64,000 bases of DNA, from NCBI RefSeq assembly GCF_017976235.1, contig NZ_JACVHC010000004.1:232699-296698 (forward strand). The letters run 5' to 3'. Below, piece after piece: positions 26,465 through 35,053 of the stretch. The stretch comes from Pseudomonas anatoliensis. Lineage in GTDB: Bacteria; Pseudomonadota; Gammaproteobacteria; Pseudomonadales; Pseudomonadaceae. Below the pieces are notes generated by a model that worked only from the letters and a program-made list of their open reading frames with translations, did not search any database and was not told where the DNA came from. Both the position numbers and the translations under genes were made by a program. How positions within the stretch are numbered: position 1 is the first letter of the stretch; each line of letters opens with the position of its first letter.

Positions 26465-26548
26465 AGTCAAAAGATCGCAGCCTTCGGCAGCTCCTACATG
26501 GGATTGATGGTTCACCTGTAGGAGCTGCCGAAGGCTGCGATCTTTTGA
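26465..26548. repeat. REP pair, GTAGGAGCTGCCG family
   Basis: Inverted copies with a 20-base spacer, starting 2 bases behind the stop of the small secreted protein and ending just before an 18-bp palindrome. Confidence 0.93.
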
Positions 26549-26554
26549 GCTTAA

Positions 26555-26572
26555 AAATGCATTAATGCATTT
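26555..26572. promoter_or_regulatory. Perfect 18-bp palindrome upstream of the C70 peptidase gene
   Basis: AAATGCATTAATGCATTT reads identically on both strands; a further half copy, AAATGCAT, lies near 26585. The AT-rich stretch is 158 bp before the peptidase start, in the only promoter region of that operon. A repressor or activator site is inferred; no family is identified. Confidence 0.5.
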
Positions 26573-26729
26573 ATTTTATTGCACAAATGCATATTCAGGC
26601 TAAGGTTACCTCGAGCAAGGAGATCGGAACGCGCCATCCAACATGGCAACCCTTACACACCGATCGCTCAGCAACACCGCAACACACTCACAAGCTGGAC
26701 GCTTGTTTTCACTCATGGAGGATTGAAAA

Positions 26730-27314
26730 ATGTTAACCAATGAAGCAACCCGTTTTACCGGCGAGACCCTGCCAAGGTGTCTTATCGGCCATCTGGTCGA
26801 CCCGCAATTGGTCGAAGTCGAAGCAGCGGAGCAGAACCGCGCACTCGCCCCTGGCAGCCTCAACTTCACGATGCAAAAGCAAACCCAGACCAACTGGTGC
26901 TGGGCGGCCGTTTCCGCTTCAGTCGGCAACTACTACGGCACCGGGTCGTGGACCCAGTGCGGAGTGGCCAGTTCGGAGCTGAACCGCAACTGCTGCAATC
27001 AGCCGGGGCCGTGCAACGTCTATGGCTACTTGGACACCGCCCTGCGCACCACGCGCAGTTATAACGGCATGAATCAGGGTTCGCTGCAGATGTCGGCCAT
27101 TCAGAACCAGATCAACATGGGCCGCCCGGTCGGCCTGCGCTGTGCCTGGTACGGCGGCGGCGCGCACTTCCTGACGATCTATGGCACCAACGGCAACTAC
27201 GTCCTGGTCGCGGACTCGATCTACGGCTATTCGACCCGCGCGCTAAACGCACTTCCCGGTTCTTACAACGGCGGCGGCAACTGGACCAATACTTACTTCA
27301 CCGTAAAAAACTAA
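26730..27314 (+). CDS. Papain-like cysteine peptidase, AvrRpt2-type (C70)
   Basis: 194-residue predicted cysteine peptidase. The candidate triad is Cys57 in NWCWAAVSAS, His146 in GGGAHFLTIYG and Asp162 in VADSIYG, with Gln51 or Gln53 for the oxyanion hole. Spacing (89 and 16 residues) is close to Cys122-His208-Asp226 of AvrRpt2. Residues 1-42 look like a short pro-region; there is no signal peptide. The middle contains several extra cysteines (CGVA, NCCNQPGPC). GGAGG lies 9 bases before the ATG. It forms an operon with the next gene, 12 bp on. Substrate is unknown; no type III secretion gene is nearby. Confidence 0.82.
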   Translation: MLTNEATRFTGETLPRCLIGHLVDPQLVEVEAAEQNRALAPGSLNFTMQKQTQTNWCWAAVSASVGNYYGTGSWTQCGVASSELNRNCCNQPGPCNVYGYLDTALRTTRSYNGMNQGSLQMSAIQNQINMGRPVGLRCAWYGGGAHFLTIYGTNGNYVLVADSIYGYSTRALNALPGSYNGGGNWTNTYFTVKN

Positions 27315-27326
27315 GAGGGCGAGATC

Positions 27327-27926
27327 ATGCAACTGACTTATCCAAAGGCGCCTTCCAACGGCGTACAGACCTTGCGTCCGGCGCTGCAAACGGCCCTGCA
27401 AACCCAGGGCTTTGGCGCCAACCGCAAATTCGCCAACGCCTCACCTGCGAAGATCAGCCTCAGCGAAGCCTGGCGCGGTTACTCGCTGAGTCTGGAGGAT
27501 TTGAGCAACGGCAAAGGTCTGCAAGACGCGCGGATGGGCGACTGGCATTATCTGGTGTTCGCCGACGGCGTGACGATTGCCGATGCGCAACTGGCTGAAG
27601 TACGCGGCCACGTCGAGTTCGCCTCGTTGAACCACGGGACGCTCGCCGCCGCTGCCGTCGGCGCGTTGAAACTGGCGGAGCAGTCGCCGCAATTGCAGGG
27701 CAAAACCGTGGAACCGCGACTGTTGTTTGTCTCGGCACTGCACGTTGTGGCGATCTGGCTGCACGCGGACGGTGAAGATCTGCTGATTCCGATCGAGCCG
27801 TCGCCCAAGGAACTGGCGACAACCCGGTTGTACAGCGAGGCAGCGCTGCTCGCGTTGCTGAAACCGGCCGCTGACAAGGCAAAGCAACGCTTTGATGCCG
27901 ACACCAGCGGTCTGCTCGGGAGCTGA
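27327..27926 (+). CDS. Unknown protein, partner of the C70 peptidase
   Basis: 199-residue protein of mixed alpha/beta composition without signal peptide or membrane helix. It has a conserved-looking core (RLLFVSALHVVAIWLHADGEDLLIPIEPSP) and Ala-rich helices after residue 165. It starts 12 bp after the peptidase stop with GAGGGCGAG upstream, and the operon ends in a strong terminator. Tight pairing suggests an inhibitor, chaperone or immunity protein, or a second substrate-handling factor; none of these is shown by the sequence. Confidence 0.7.
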   Translation: MQLTYPKAPSNGVQTLRPALQTALQTQGFGANRKFANASPAKISLSEAWRGYSLSLEDLSNGKGLQDARMGDWHYLVFADGVTIADAQLAEVRGHVEFASLNHGTLAAAAVGALKLAEQSPQLQGKTVEPRLLFVSALHVVAIWLHADGEDLLIPIEPSPKELATTRLYSEAALLALLKPAADKAKQRFDADTSGLLGS

Positions 27927-27940
27927 CAAATCCCGGCCAT

Positions 27941-27970
27941 AAAAAAACCCGGACACTGTCCGGGTTTTTT
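27941..27970. terminator. Bidirectional rho-independent terminator
   Basis: A7-CCCGGAC-ACT-GTCCGGG-T6: a 7-bp GC stem flanked by A- and T-runs, located between the convergent peptidase operon and DEAD-box helicase gene, so it can serve both strands. Confidence 0.93.
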
Positions 27971-27986
27971 ATGCGCCTGAAACGAC

Positions 27987-29327
27987 TTACTCAGCCGCTG
28001 GCTCTGCTGGCTTGCGGCGCTTGAGCGGGGCCATGCCGTCGCTGCTCACCAGAGAGTCTGGCTTGGGACGGTTGACGCTCTTGCGCTTGGTCGGCGTCTT
28101 GGCGGCAGTTTTCTTCTTGTCGCCCTTGCCGTCGGTTTTTTTCTTCTTCACGCCAACGGCTTTGCCCGAGGCCTTGACCTTTTTCGGTCCGCCGTAGGTG
28201 CCTTTGACTTCCTTGATGGTGCGGCGCTCGAAGCTCTGCTTCAGATAGCGCTCGATGCTCGACATCAGGTTCCAGTCGCCGTGGCAGATCAGCGAGATCG
28301 CCAGACCGTCGTTACCGGCACGGCCAGTACGACCGATACGGTGCACGTATTCGTCGCCGCTGCGTGGCATGTCGAAGTTGATCACCATGTCCAGACCATC
28401 AACGTCCAGACCACGGGCCGCAACGTCGGTCGCCACCAGAATCTTCACGCCGCCCTGCTTCAGACGGTCGATCGCCAGTTTGCGATCCTTCTGGTCTTTC
28501 TCGCCGTGCAGCACGAACGCCTTGTATTCCTGAGCCACGAGACGGCCGTAGATGCGGTCGGCCATGGCGCGGGTGTTGGTGAAGACGATGGCTTTCTGGT
28601 AGGTCTCGTTGGCCAGCAGCCAGTTCACAATCTGTTCTTTGTGCTGGTTGTGGTCAGCGGTGATCACCTGCTGACGGGTGGTCGAATTCAGCTGGCTGAC
28701 CGCGTTGAGCTGCAAGTGCTCAGGGTTGTTCAGCACCTTGGCGATCATCTCGCGCAGGCCCGAACCACCGGTGGTGGCGGAGAACAGCATGGTCTGCTGA
28801 CGGTTCGGGCATTCATCGACCAGACGTTGCACGTCTTCGGAGAAACCCATGTCGAGCATGCGGTCGGCTTCGTCGAGCACCAGTACTTCGACTTCTTTCA
28901 AGTCGAGGTTGCCGGCGTTCAGTTGCTCGATCATCCGGCCCGGGGTGCCGATGAGGATGTCCGGCACCTTGCGCAGCATGGCGGCCTGGACCTTGAAGTC
29001 TTCACCGCCGGTGATCAGGCCGGACTTGATGAAAGTGAACTGCGCAAAGCGTTCAACTTCCTTCAAGGTCTGCTGGGCCAGCTCGCGGGTCGGCAGCAGG
29101 ATCAGGGTCTTGATGCTGACGCGCACCTTGGCCGGGCCGATCAGGCGATTGAGGATCGGCAGGACAAAAGCGGCGGTCTTGCCGCTACCGGTTTGTGCAG
29201 TCACCCGCAAATCACGCCCTTGGAGCGCCAGCGGAATGGCCGCGGCTTGCACAGGCGTTGGCTCGACAAATTTCAGCTCGGCCACAGCTTTTAGCAGGCG
29301 TTCGTGCAGGGCGAATTGGGAAAACAC
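27987..29327 (-). CDS. DEAD-box ATP-dependent RNA helicase
   Basis: 446-residue RNA helicase of the RhlE/SrmB-like group. It shows Q motif FVEPTPVQAAAIP, Walker A AQTGSGKT at 44-51, DEAD at 152-155, SAT at 184-186, DVAARGLD and HRIGRTGR at 329-336. From about residue 375 the tail is lysine-rich (KKVKASGKAVGVKKKK), a common RNA-binding extension. The start chosen is the GTG at 29327 with GAGG 8 bases upstream; the frame runs 27 codons further without a ribosome site. Expected role is ribosome assembly or RNA remodelling. Confidence 0.9.
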   Translation of the reverse strand: MFSQFALHERLLKAVAELKFVEPTPVQAAAIPLALQGRDLRVTAQTGSGKTAAFVLPILNRLIGPAKVRVSIKTLILLPTRELAQQTLKEVERFAQFTFIKSGLITGGEDFKVQAAMLRKVPDILIGTPGRMIEQLNAGNLDLKEVEVLVLDEADRMLDMGFSEDVQRLVDECPNRQQTMLFSATTGGSGLREMIAKVLNNPEHLQLNAVSQLNSTTRQQVITADHNQHKEQIVNWLLANETYQKAIVFTNTRAMADRIYGRLVAQEYKAFVLHGEKDQKDRKLAIDRLKQGGVKILVATDVAARGLDVDGLDMVINFDMPRSGDEYVHRIGRTGRAGNDGLAISLICHGDWNLMSSIERYLKQSFERRTIKEVKGTYGGPKKVKASGKAVGVKKKKTDGKGDKKKTAAKTPTKRKSVNRPKPDSLVSSDGMAPLKRRKPAEPAAE

Positions 29328-29518
29328 GGGTGCTACCTCGAAGATATGCAAAAAAACAGCTGCATAGGTTACCGGTTTCGAGCGCTCAGGCCGAGTTTCT
29401 TTATACAAACGGCGTGAATCAGTGGCTTTTTTGTTGCTCGATTTGTCTCTTACGGTAATACACAGCGGCTTAAATGCTCTAATCGCCCATCGCGCCTTAC
29501 AGAAGAATCGTTTCTCTC

Positions 29519-30817
29519 ATGGATTTCAAACAGCTCTGGCTCAACGCCCAGGACCTCTGGGGCACCCTCGAACAGCATCCACTTTTGCAGGCCGGTCTGG
29601 CCTTGACGGTTTTACTGGTGATTGCGCTGGTGCTCGGACGAGTGGCGCGTTATCTGATCCTGCACGCCAGCCGCATGCTCGGTCGCCAACCCGCCCTGCA
29701 CTGGATCAACGACTTTCGCCACAACAAGGTGTTTCAGCGACTGGCGCAGATGACGCCATCGCTGGTGATCCAGTTCGGCCTGCATCTGGTGCCCGAGCTG
29801 AGCAAAACCGCGATGACCTTTCTCGGCAACGTCGCGTTGTCGTTCACCATCCTCTTCCTGCTGCTGTCGATCAGCGCCCTGCTCAATGCCTTGCTCGACA
29901 TCTACGCACGCACCGAACATGCCCGCACGCGCTCGATCAAAGGCTACGTGCAACTGGCGAAAATGGTCTTGTACGTGTTTGGTGCGATCATCATCGTTGC
30001 CACGCTGATCGATCGTTCGCCACTGTTGCTGCTCTCGGGTCTGGGTGCGATGTCGGCGGTGATCCTGTTGGTCTACAAGGACACGCTGCTGTCGTTTGTC
30101 GCCAGCGTGCAGCTGACCAGCAACGACATGCTGCGGGTCGGCGACTGGATCGAGATGCCGCAAGTCGGCGCCGACGGTGACGTGGTCGACATCACCCTGC
30201 ACACGGTCAAGGTGCAAAACTTCGACAAGACCATCGTCTCGATCCCGACCTGGCGTCTGATGTCCGAGTCGTTCAAGAACTGGCGCGGCATGCAGCAATC
30301 CGGTGGCCGGCGGATCAAGCGCAGCCTGTTCATCGACGCCAGCGGCGTGCGCTTCATTCGCGATGACGAGGAAGCGAAGCTATCCCAGGTGCATCTGCTG
30401 ACCGACTACATGGGCCGCAAGAAAGCCGAGCTCAAGGCGTGGAACGAGGCGCAGGGCAATGTCGCGGCCATGTCGGCCAACCGCCGGCGCATGACCAACA
30501 TCGGTACCTTTCGCGCTTATGCGCTGGCTTATCTGAAGAGCCACCCGGAAATTCAGCCGAACATGACCTGCATGGTTCGCCAGATGCAGACCACGGCGCA
30601 GGGCATTCCGTTGGAAATCTACTGCTTCACCCGCACCACGGTGTGGGCGGACTACGAGCGGATTCAGGGGGATATTTTTGATTATCTGCTGGCAGTGCTG
30701 CCGGAGTTTGGGTTGAGTCTGTATCAGCAGCCGAGTGGCGGGGATTTGCGCTCGGGGTTGTTGCCGGCGGTGTTGGGCGCGAGCCACATCCCCGAGCCTG
30801 AAAAACACGTCATGTAA
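29519..30817 (+). CDS. MscS-family mechanosensitive channel (YbdG-like)
   Basis: 432-residue inner-membrane channel with about five helices in the first 200 residues. The pore region LLLLSGLGAMSAVILLVYKDTLLSFVASVQL at about 170-200 is followed by the MscS beta domain (NDMLRVGDWIEMPQVGADGDVVDITLHTVKV). A large C-terminal domain contains the insert typical of YbdG, a miniconductance osmotic channel in E. coli. The gene is flanked by REP pairs only at its 3' end and is a single unit. Confidence 0.88.
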   Translation: MDFKQLWLNAQDLWGTLEQHPLLQAGLALTVLLVIALVLGRVARYLILHASRMLGRQPALHWINDFRHNKVFQRLAQMTPSLVIQFGLHLVPELSKTAMTFLGNVALSFTILFLLLSISALLNALLDIYARTEHARTRSIKGYVQLAKMVLYVFGAIIIVATLIDRSPLLLLSGLGAMSAVILLVYKDTLLSFVASVQLTSNDMLRVGDWIEMPQVGADGDVVDITLHTVKVQNFDKTIVSIPTWRLMSESFKNWRGMQQSGGRRIKRSLFIDASGVRFIRDDEEAKLSQVHLLTDYMGRKKAELKAWNEAQGNVAAMSANRRRMTNIGTFRAYALAYLKSHPEIQPNMTCMVRQMQTTAQGIPLEIYCFTRTTVWADYERIQGDIFDYLLAVLPEFGLSLYQQPSGGDLRSGLLPAVLGASHIPEPEKHVM

Positions 30818-30829
30818 CCCCCGATCCCG

Positions 30830-30926
30830 TGTAGGAGCTGCCGAAGGCTGCGATCTTTTGATTGTGCTTTAAGAGCAAGATCAAAAGATCGTCCGATCGC
30901 GGCCCGAGCCTTCGGCAGCTCCTACA
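30830..30926. repeat. REP pair, GTAGGAGCTGCCG family (variant arm)
   Basis: Inverted copies between two converging genes. The right arm has the same inserted CGTCCGATCGCGGCCC as the pair at 6859-6953, so these two share a sub-type. Confidence 0.92.
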
Positions 30927-30931
30927 AGGGG

Positions 30932-31789
30932 TTATGCGGTGCGTCTGATACCCAGTCGGCTGATCCATACAGCGGCAAGGATGACACTCCCGCCAAGGAA
31001 CAACCTTCCCAGTTCCTCATCCTGATTCCAGATCAGCAGATTCAGCAGCAAGCCCACCGGCACATGCAGGTTGTTCATCACCGCCAATGTGCCGCCATTG
31101 ACCATGCACGCGCCCTTGTTCCACCAGTACAGCCCCAGCGCGGTCGAGACCAGACCGAGGAACACCAGCACACCCCATTGCAGCGGCGCCTCCGGCAGGA
31201 AGTTCGATTTGCCGAACAATAGAAACGCCGGCAACACCACCGCCAGCGCGCCGAGGTAGAAGAAGCCGAAGCGCCGGTAATGCGGCAAATCGCTCGGGTG
31301 TTTGGCCACCAGATGCTTGTACAACACTTGCCCGGCGGCATAGGTGAAGTTGGCCAGTTGCAGCAGCAGGAAGCCCATGAAGAAGTCCGGGTTGATGCTG
31401 TCGAAGCGAATCACCGCTGCCCCGCCCACCGCCACCAGTGCCGCGATCAGCGCCCACGGGTTGAAGCGTCGGTTCAGCGCGTCTTCGATCAGGGTCACGT
31501 GCAGCGGCGTGAGGATGGTGAACAGCAGCACTTCCGGCACCGTCAGCACACGGAAACTCAGATACAGACAGACGTAGGTCACGCCGAACTGTAACGCGCC
31601 GATCAGCAGCATGCCGCGCATGAACGCCGGCTCCACCGAACGCCAGCGAGTCAGCGGGATAAACACCAGCCCGGCCAGCACCACACGCACCAGCACCGCG
31701 AAGTAGCTGTCGACATGCCCGGCCAGGTATTCGCCGATCAGACTGAAGGAAAACGCCTGGATCAGCGTGACAAAAAGTAGATAGCCCAT
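30932..31789 (-). CDS. EamA-family carboxylate/amino acid/amine transporter
   Basis: 285-residue ten-helix DMT transporter. It starts directly with a membrane helix (MGYLLFVTLIQAFSFSLIGEYLAG) and carries the LTVPEVLLFTILTPLHVTLIEDAL segment in the first half and LGLVSTALGLYWWNKGACMVNGGTLAVMNNLHVP in the second. This resembles the amino acid/amine sub-group of EamA proteins. Substrate is unknown. No obvious operon partner. Confidence 0.82.
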   Translation of the reverse strand: MGYLLFVTLIQAFSFSLIGEYLAGHVDSYFAVLVRVVLAGLVFIPLTRWRSVEPAFMRGMLLIGALQFGVTYVCLYLSFRVLTVPEVLLFTILTPLHVTLIEDALNRRFNPWALIAALVAVGGAAVIRFDSINPDFFMGFLLLQLANFTYAAGQVLYKHLVAKHPSDLPHYRRFGFFYLGALAVVLPAFLLFGKSNFLPEAPLQWGVLVFLGLVSTALGLYWWNKGACMVNGGTLAVMNNLHVPVGLLLNLLIWNQDEELGRLFLGGSVILAAVWISRLGIRRTA

Positions 31790-31856
31790 GGTCGCCCCTG
31801 TTTTGAATGGCGGCGACGATAGCGGGTTTTACTTTCTGGAACCAACACAAATCCCC

Positions 31857-31936
31857 TGTAGGAGCTGCCGCAGGCTGCGATCTTTTGATTGTAAAAAAAC
31901 AAGATCAAAAGATCGCAGCCTGCGGCAGCTCCTACA
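31857..31936. repeat. REP pair, GTAGGAGCTGCCG family
   Basis: Near-perfect inverted copies around TTGTAAAAAAACAA, lying upstream of the EamA start and downstream of the azoR terminator. The 326-bp interval 31790-32115 contains this pair and that terminator and otherwise no gene. Confidence 0.93.
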
Positions 31937-31968
31937 GAGGGGGCTGTGTCCGTCTTCAAATCCCGGGC

Positions 31969-32007
31969 AAAAAAAAGCCCGATCTCGCTAATGCGTGCAA
32001 TCGGGCT
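31969..32007 (-). terminator. Terminator of azoR (minus strand)
   Basis: On the minus strand, an 8-bp stem AGCCCGAT/ATCGGGCT with a 16-base loop is followed by eight T residues. Confidence 0.8.
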
Positions 32008-32115
32008 ACAGCACTCAGGAGCAACAAGTGCAAAGGGAGGTTCGATGCGCGTAAAGCCTTGAAGGGGTTGCGCCAGAGCACTAGAACATCCAGTGATTAT
32101 CTGGCGATTAACATA

Positions 32116-32715
32116 TCAAGCGACCTGAGAAAGCCTGGCGTTGGCCTGGTTCAGGCCCTTCTCCTGGAAGTCGCCGCCCAGGTTCATGCCTTCAGCGTGG
32201 ATGAAGGTCACGTCGTGGATACCGATGAAACCCATTACCTGACGCAGGTAAGGTTCCTGGTGGTCGGCCGGGCCGCCAGCGTAGATGCCGCCGCGAGCAG
32301 TCAGGACGTAGGCACGCTTGCCGCTGAGCAAGCCTTGCGGGCCGGTTTCGGTGTACTTGAACGTCACGCCGGCACGCAGCACATGGTCGAGCCAGGCCTT
32401 GAGGGTGCTGGGGATCGCGAAGTTGTACATCGGCGCAGCCATCACCAGCACATCAGCGGCGAGCAGCTCGTCGGTTAATTCATTGGAGCGATCCAGCGAC
32501 GCTTGTTCGCTGTCATTGCGCTGCTCGGCGGGCTTCATCCAGCCGCCCAGCAGGTTGATATCGAGGTGCGGAACCGGGTTTACGGCGACGTCACGGACGG
32601 TGATCTGATCGTCTGGGTGCGCCGCTTTCCACTGACTGATAAAGGTCTGGGTCAGTTGACGGGAAACCGAGTCTTGCTGGCGGGCGCTGCTTTCGATGAT
32701 CAGAACGCGGGACAT
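32116..32715 (-). CDS. azoR: FMN-dependent NADH azoreductase (AzoR/AcpD)
   Basis: 199-residue flavodoxin-fold enzyme that reduces azo compounds and quinones with NAD(P)H, in the cytoplasm. It shows the FMN phosphate loop ESSARQQDSVSRQL (about 8-21) and the APMYNFAIPSTLKAWLDHVLRAGVTFKY segment at about 94-121. GGAGG lies 9 bases before the ATG at 32715. Position next to a LysR gene and ppiA corresponds to PA3223. The 130 bp upstream contain two AT-rich dyads, GCAA-N4-TTGC and CGAAT-A-ATTCG, that may bind the regulator. Confidence 0.9.
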   Translation of the reverse strand: MSRVLIIESSARQQDSVSRQLTQTFISQWKAAHPDDQITVRDVAVNPVPHLDINLLGGWMKPAEQRNDSEQASLDRSNELTDELLAADVLVMAAPMYNFAIPSTLKAWLDHVLRAGVTFKYTETGPQGLLSGKRAYVLTARGGIYAGGPADHQEPYLRQVMGFIGIHDVTFIHAEGMNLGGDFQEKGLNQANARLSQVA

Positions 32716-32845
32716 GTTGTGTAGCCTCCATCCGAGAATGTTGTAGGTCGATGGAGTGAAGGTTAAGCAGTATCGTATCGATGAAAAAGCGCAAATAATT
32801 GCTGCAAAGCATCGAATAATTCGTTTATAAGCTGACGCATGCCTT

Positions 32846-32933
32846 TGTAGGAGTGAGCCTGCTCGCGATGGTGGTGTGCGGACAGCATCCATTTTTATGG
32901 AACACCGCAATCGCGACCAGGCTCACTCCTACA
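32846..32933. repeat. REP pair of the third family (GTAGGAGTGAGCCTGCTCGC)
   Basis: Inverted copies with a 40-base spacer; the right arm has GACCAGG in place of GAGCAGG. It lies 3' of a small minus-strand gene and upstream of azoR. Confidence 0.9.
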
Positions 32934-32944
32934 GGGGAAAATTT

Positions 32945-33259
32945 TTACTTCGGCGTGCAGGTCAGCTTGATGCGCAGCTTGATGATCTCGCGGGTGAACT
33001 TGGCCGTGGCGTTCTTGTGTTTGCCGGCGGGTACATCGATGGTACGGGTGCGTGGCGCTTCCGGACCGTTATTGAACACCGCTTTGCAGGTCGCATCGAC
33101 ATCGCCGTAGTTGGCCACCCGAATCGAGCCGATGTCGTTATCGGTGTCGAAGGTCTCGTAGTCGATCTTCATGTCGTTGAGGTCTTTCTGCACGTCGATC
33201 GGATACGCAAACGCCGTCAGCGGCAGCAGCGCCAGCAGCACACAACAGAATTTTTTCAT
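32945..33259 (-). CDS. Small exported protein of unknown function
   Basis: 104-residue protein with a signal peptide ending near residue 18 (KKFCCVLLALLPLTAFA). The mature beta-rich body (YPIDVQKDLNDMKIDYETFD, GSIRVANYGDVDATCKAVFNNG) contains two cysteines. It is likely periplasmic. Homologues are sometimes labelled 3-phosphoglycerate kinase, which is clearly wrong for this size. It is divergent from the LysR gene 49 bp away, and its place corresponds to PA3224. Confidence 0.75.
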   Translation of the reverse strand: MKKFCCVLLALLPLTAFAYPIDVQKDLNDMKIDYETFDTDNDIGSIRVANYGDVDATCKAVFNNGPEAPRTRTIDVPAGKHKNATAKFTREIIKLRIKLTCTPK

Positions 33260-33308
33260 TCGGCAGTCTCCATGAGGGACAGCCAGCTTAGGACAAGAGG
33301 AGCTATTG

Positions 33309-34232
33309 ATGAAAGCGCCCCGCGTGACCCTTGATCAATGGCGAACATTGCAGGCCGTGGTCGACCACGGCGGATTCGCCCAGGCCGCCGAGGCCCTGCA
33401 CCGTTCGCAATCGTCGGTGAGCTACACCGTCGCCCGCATGCAGGACCAACTCGGTGTGCCGTTGCTGCGCATCGACGGGCGTAAAGCAGTGCTCACCGAG
33501 GCCGGCGGCGTCCTGCTGCGCCGCTCGCGACAACTGGTGAAACAGGCCAGCCAACTGGAAGACCTCGCCCACCATATGGAGCAAGGTTGGGAAGCCGAAG
33601 TACGTTTGGTCGTCGATGCGGCTTACCCCAGCGCTCGCCTCGTCCGCGCACTGACCGCGTTCATGCCGCAAAGCCGTGGCTGCCGGGTACGCCTGCGCGA
33701 AGAAGTGCTGTCGGGCGTGGAGGAAGTCTTGCTTGAAGGTGTGGCTGACCTGGCCATCACCGGGTTCAGCATTCCCGGTTACCTCGGCGCAGAATTGAGC
33801 GATGTCGAGTTCGTTGCCGTCGCCCATCCGGAACATCCTTTGCATCGTTTGAACCGCGAACTGAGCTTCCAGGACCTGGAAACCCAGATGCAAGTGGTCA
33901 TCCGCGACTCCGGCCGCCAACAACCACGGGATGTCGGCTGGCTCGGCGCGGAACAGCGCTGGACCGTCGGCAGTCTCGCCACCGCCGCGACCTTCGTCAG
34001 CAGCGGTCTGGGATTTGCCTGGTTGCCACGGCACATGATCGAACGGGAATTGAAAGAAGGCTCGCTCAAGCTGCTACCGTTGGATCAGGGTGGCAGTCGC
34101 AACCCGAGTTTCTATCTGTACTCGAACAAGGACAAACCGCTGGGCCCGGCGACGCAAATCCTCATCGAACTGCTGCGCACCTTCGACACGTTGCCGCTGG
34201 ATGCACCGTTCGCCGCCCCTGAACAAGCCTGA
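33309..34232 (+). CDS. LysR-family regulator (PA3225-like position)
   Basis: 307-residue LysR regulator: HTH at about 6-65 (WRTLQAVVDHGGFAQAAEALHRSQSSVSYTV) and ligand domain from about 95. The ATG at 33309 has AGGAG 6 bases upstream. It begins a run of plus-strand genes (hydrolase 15 bp later, ppiA, ABC transporter), and is divergent from the small exported protein and near azoR, which are candidate targets. Confidence 0.87.
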   Translation: MKAPRVTLDQWRTLQAVVDHGGFAQAAEALHRSQSSVSYTVARMQDQLGVPLLRIDGRKAVLTEAGGVLLRRSRQLVKQASQLEDLAHHMEQGWEAEVRLVVDAAYPSARLVRALTAFMPQSRGCRVRLREEVLSGVEEVLLEGVADLAITGFSIPGYLGAELSDVEFVAVAHPEHPLHRLNRELSFQDLETQMQVVIRDSGRQQPRDVGWLGAEQRWTVGSLATAATFVSSGLGFAWLPRHMIERELKEGSLKLLPLDQGGSRNPSFYLYSNKDKPLGPATQILIELLRTFDTLPLDAPFAAPEQA

Positions 34233-34246
34233 CACGGAGTTCACCG

Positions 34247-35050
34247 ATGGCGTATTTCGAACACGACGGTTGCAACCTGCACTACGAGGAATATGGCCAC
34301 GGCGCGCCGTTGCTGCTGGTCCACGGGCTCGGTTCAAGCACGCTGGACTGGGAAATGCAGATTCCCGCACTGGCCGCGCACTACCGGGTGATCGTCCCGG
34401 ACATCCGCGGCCACGGGCGCTCGGACAAACCCCGCGAGCGCTACAGCATCGCCGGATTCAGCGCCGACCTGGTCGCACTGATCGAGCACTTGAACCTCGG
34501 CCCGGTGCACTACATTGGCCTGTCCATGGGCGGCATGATCGGTTTCCAGCTGGGTGTCGATCAGCCGCAACTGCTCAAGAGCCTGACCATCGTCAACAGC
34601 GCGCCCGAGGTCAAACTGCGTTCGCGCGACGACTACTGGCAGTGGTTCAAACGCTGGAGCCTGATGCGCGTGCTCAGCCTGGCAACCATCGGCAAGGCAT
34701 TGGGCAGCAAACTTTTCCCCAAGCCGGAACAGGCCGATCTGCGGCAGAAAATGGCCGAACGCTGGGCAAAAAACGACAAACGTGCTTATCTCGCCAGCTT
34801 CGATGCAATTGTTGGCTGGGGCGTTCAGGAACGACTTTCCCGGGTGACCTGTCCAACGCTCATCGTCAGCGCCGACCGTGACTACACACCCGTTACGCTG
34901 AAAGAAACCTATGTAAAACTGCTGCCCGATGCGCGGCTGGTGGTGATCGCCGATTCGCGCCACGCCACCCCGCTCGATCAACCCGAACGCTTCAATCAAA
35001 CGCTGCTGGAGTTTCTCGCCGCAGCCGATATTCATCCTCAGGATCACTGA
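34247..35050 (+). CDS. Alpha/beta hydrolase
   Basis: 267-residue alpha/beta-fold hydrolase. The predicted triad is Ser93 in the elbow GLSMGG, Asp210 or Asp212 in SADRDYTP and His239 in DSRHATP; the oxyanion HGLG is at 26-29. It is related to carboxylesterase or enol-lactonase-like enzymes, with no clear substrate. Translation is probably coupled to ppiA, whose ATG starts 4 bases after the stop, and the gene follows the LysR gene by 15 bp. Confidence 0.87.
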   Translation: MAYFEHDGCNLHYEEYGHGAPLLLVHGLGSSTLDWEMQIPALAAHYRVIVPDIRGHGRSDKPRERYSIAGFSADLVALIEHLNLGPVHYIGLSMGGMIGFQLGVDQPQLLKSLTIVNSAPEVKLRSRDDYWQWFKRWSLMRVLSLATIGKALGSKLFPKPEQADLRQKMAERWAKNDKRAYLASFDAIVGWGVQERLSRVTCPTLIVSADRDYTPVTLKETYVKLLPDARLVVIADSRHATPLDQPERFNQTLLEFLAAADIHPQDH

Positions 35051-35053
35051 CCC

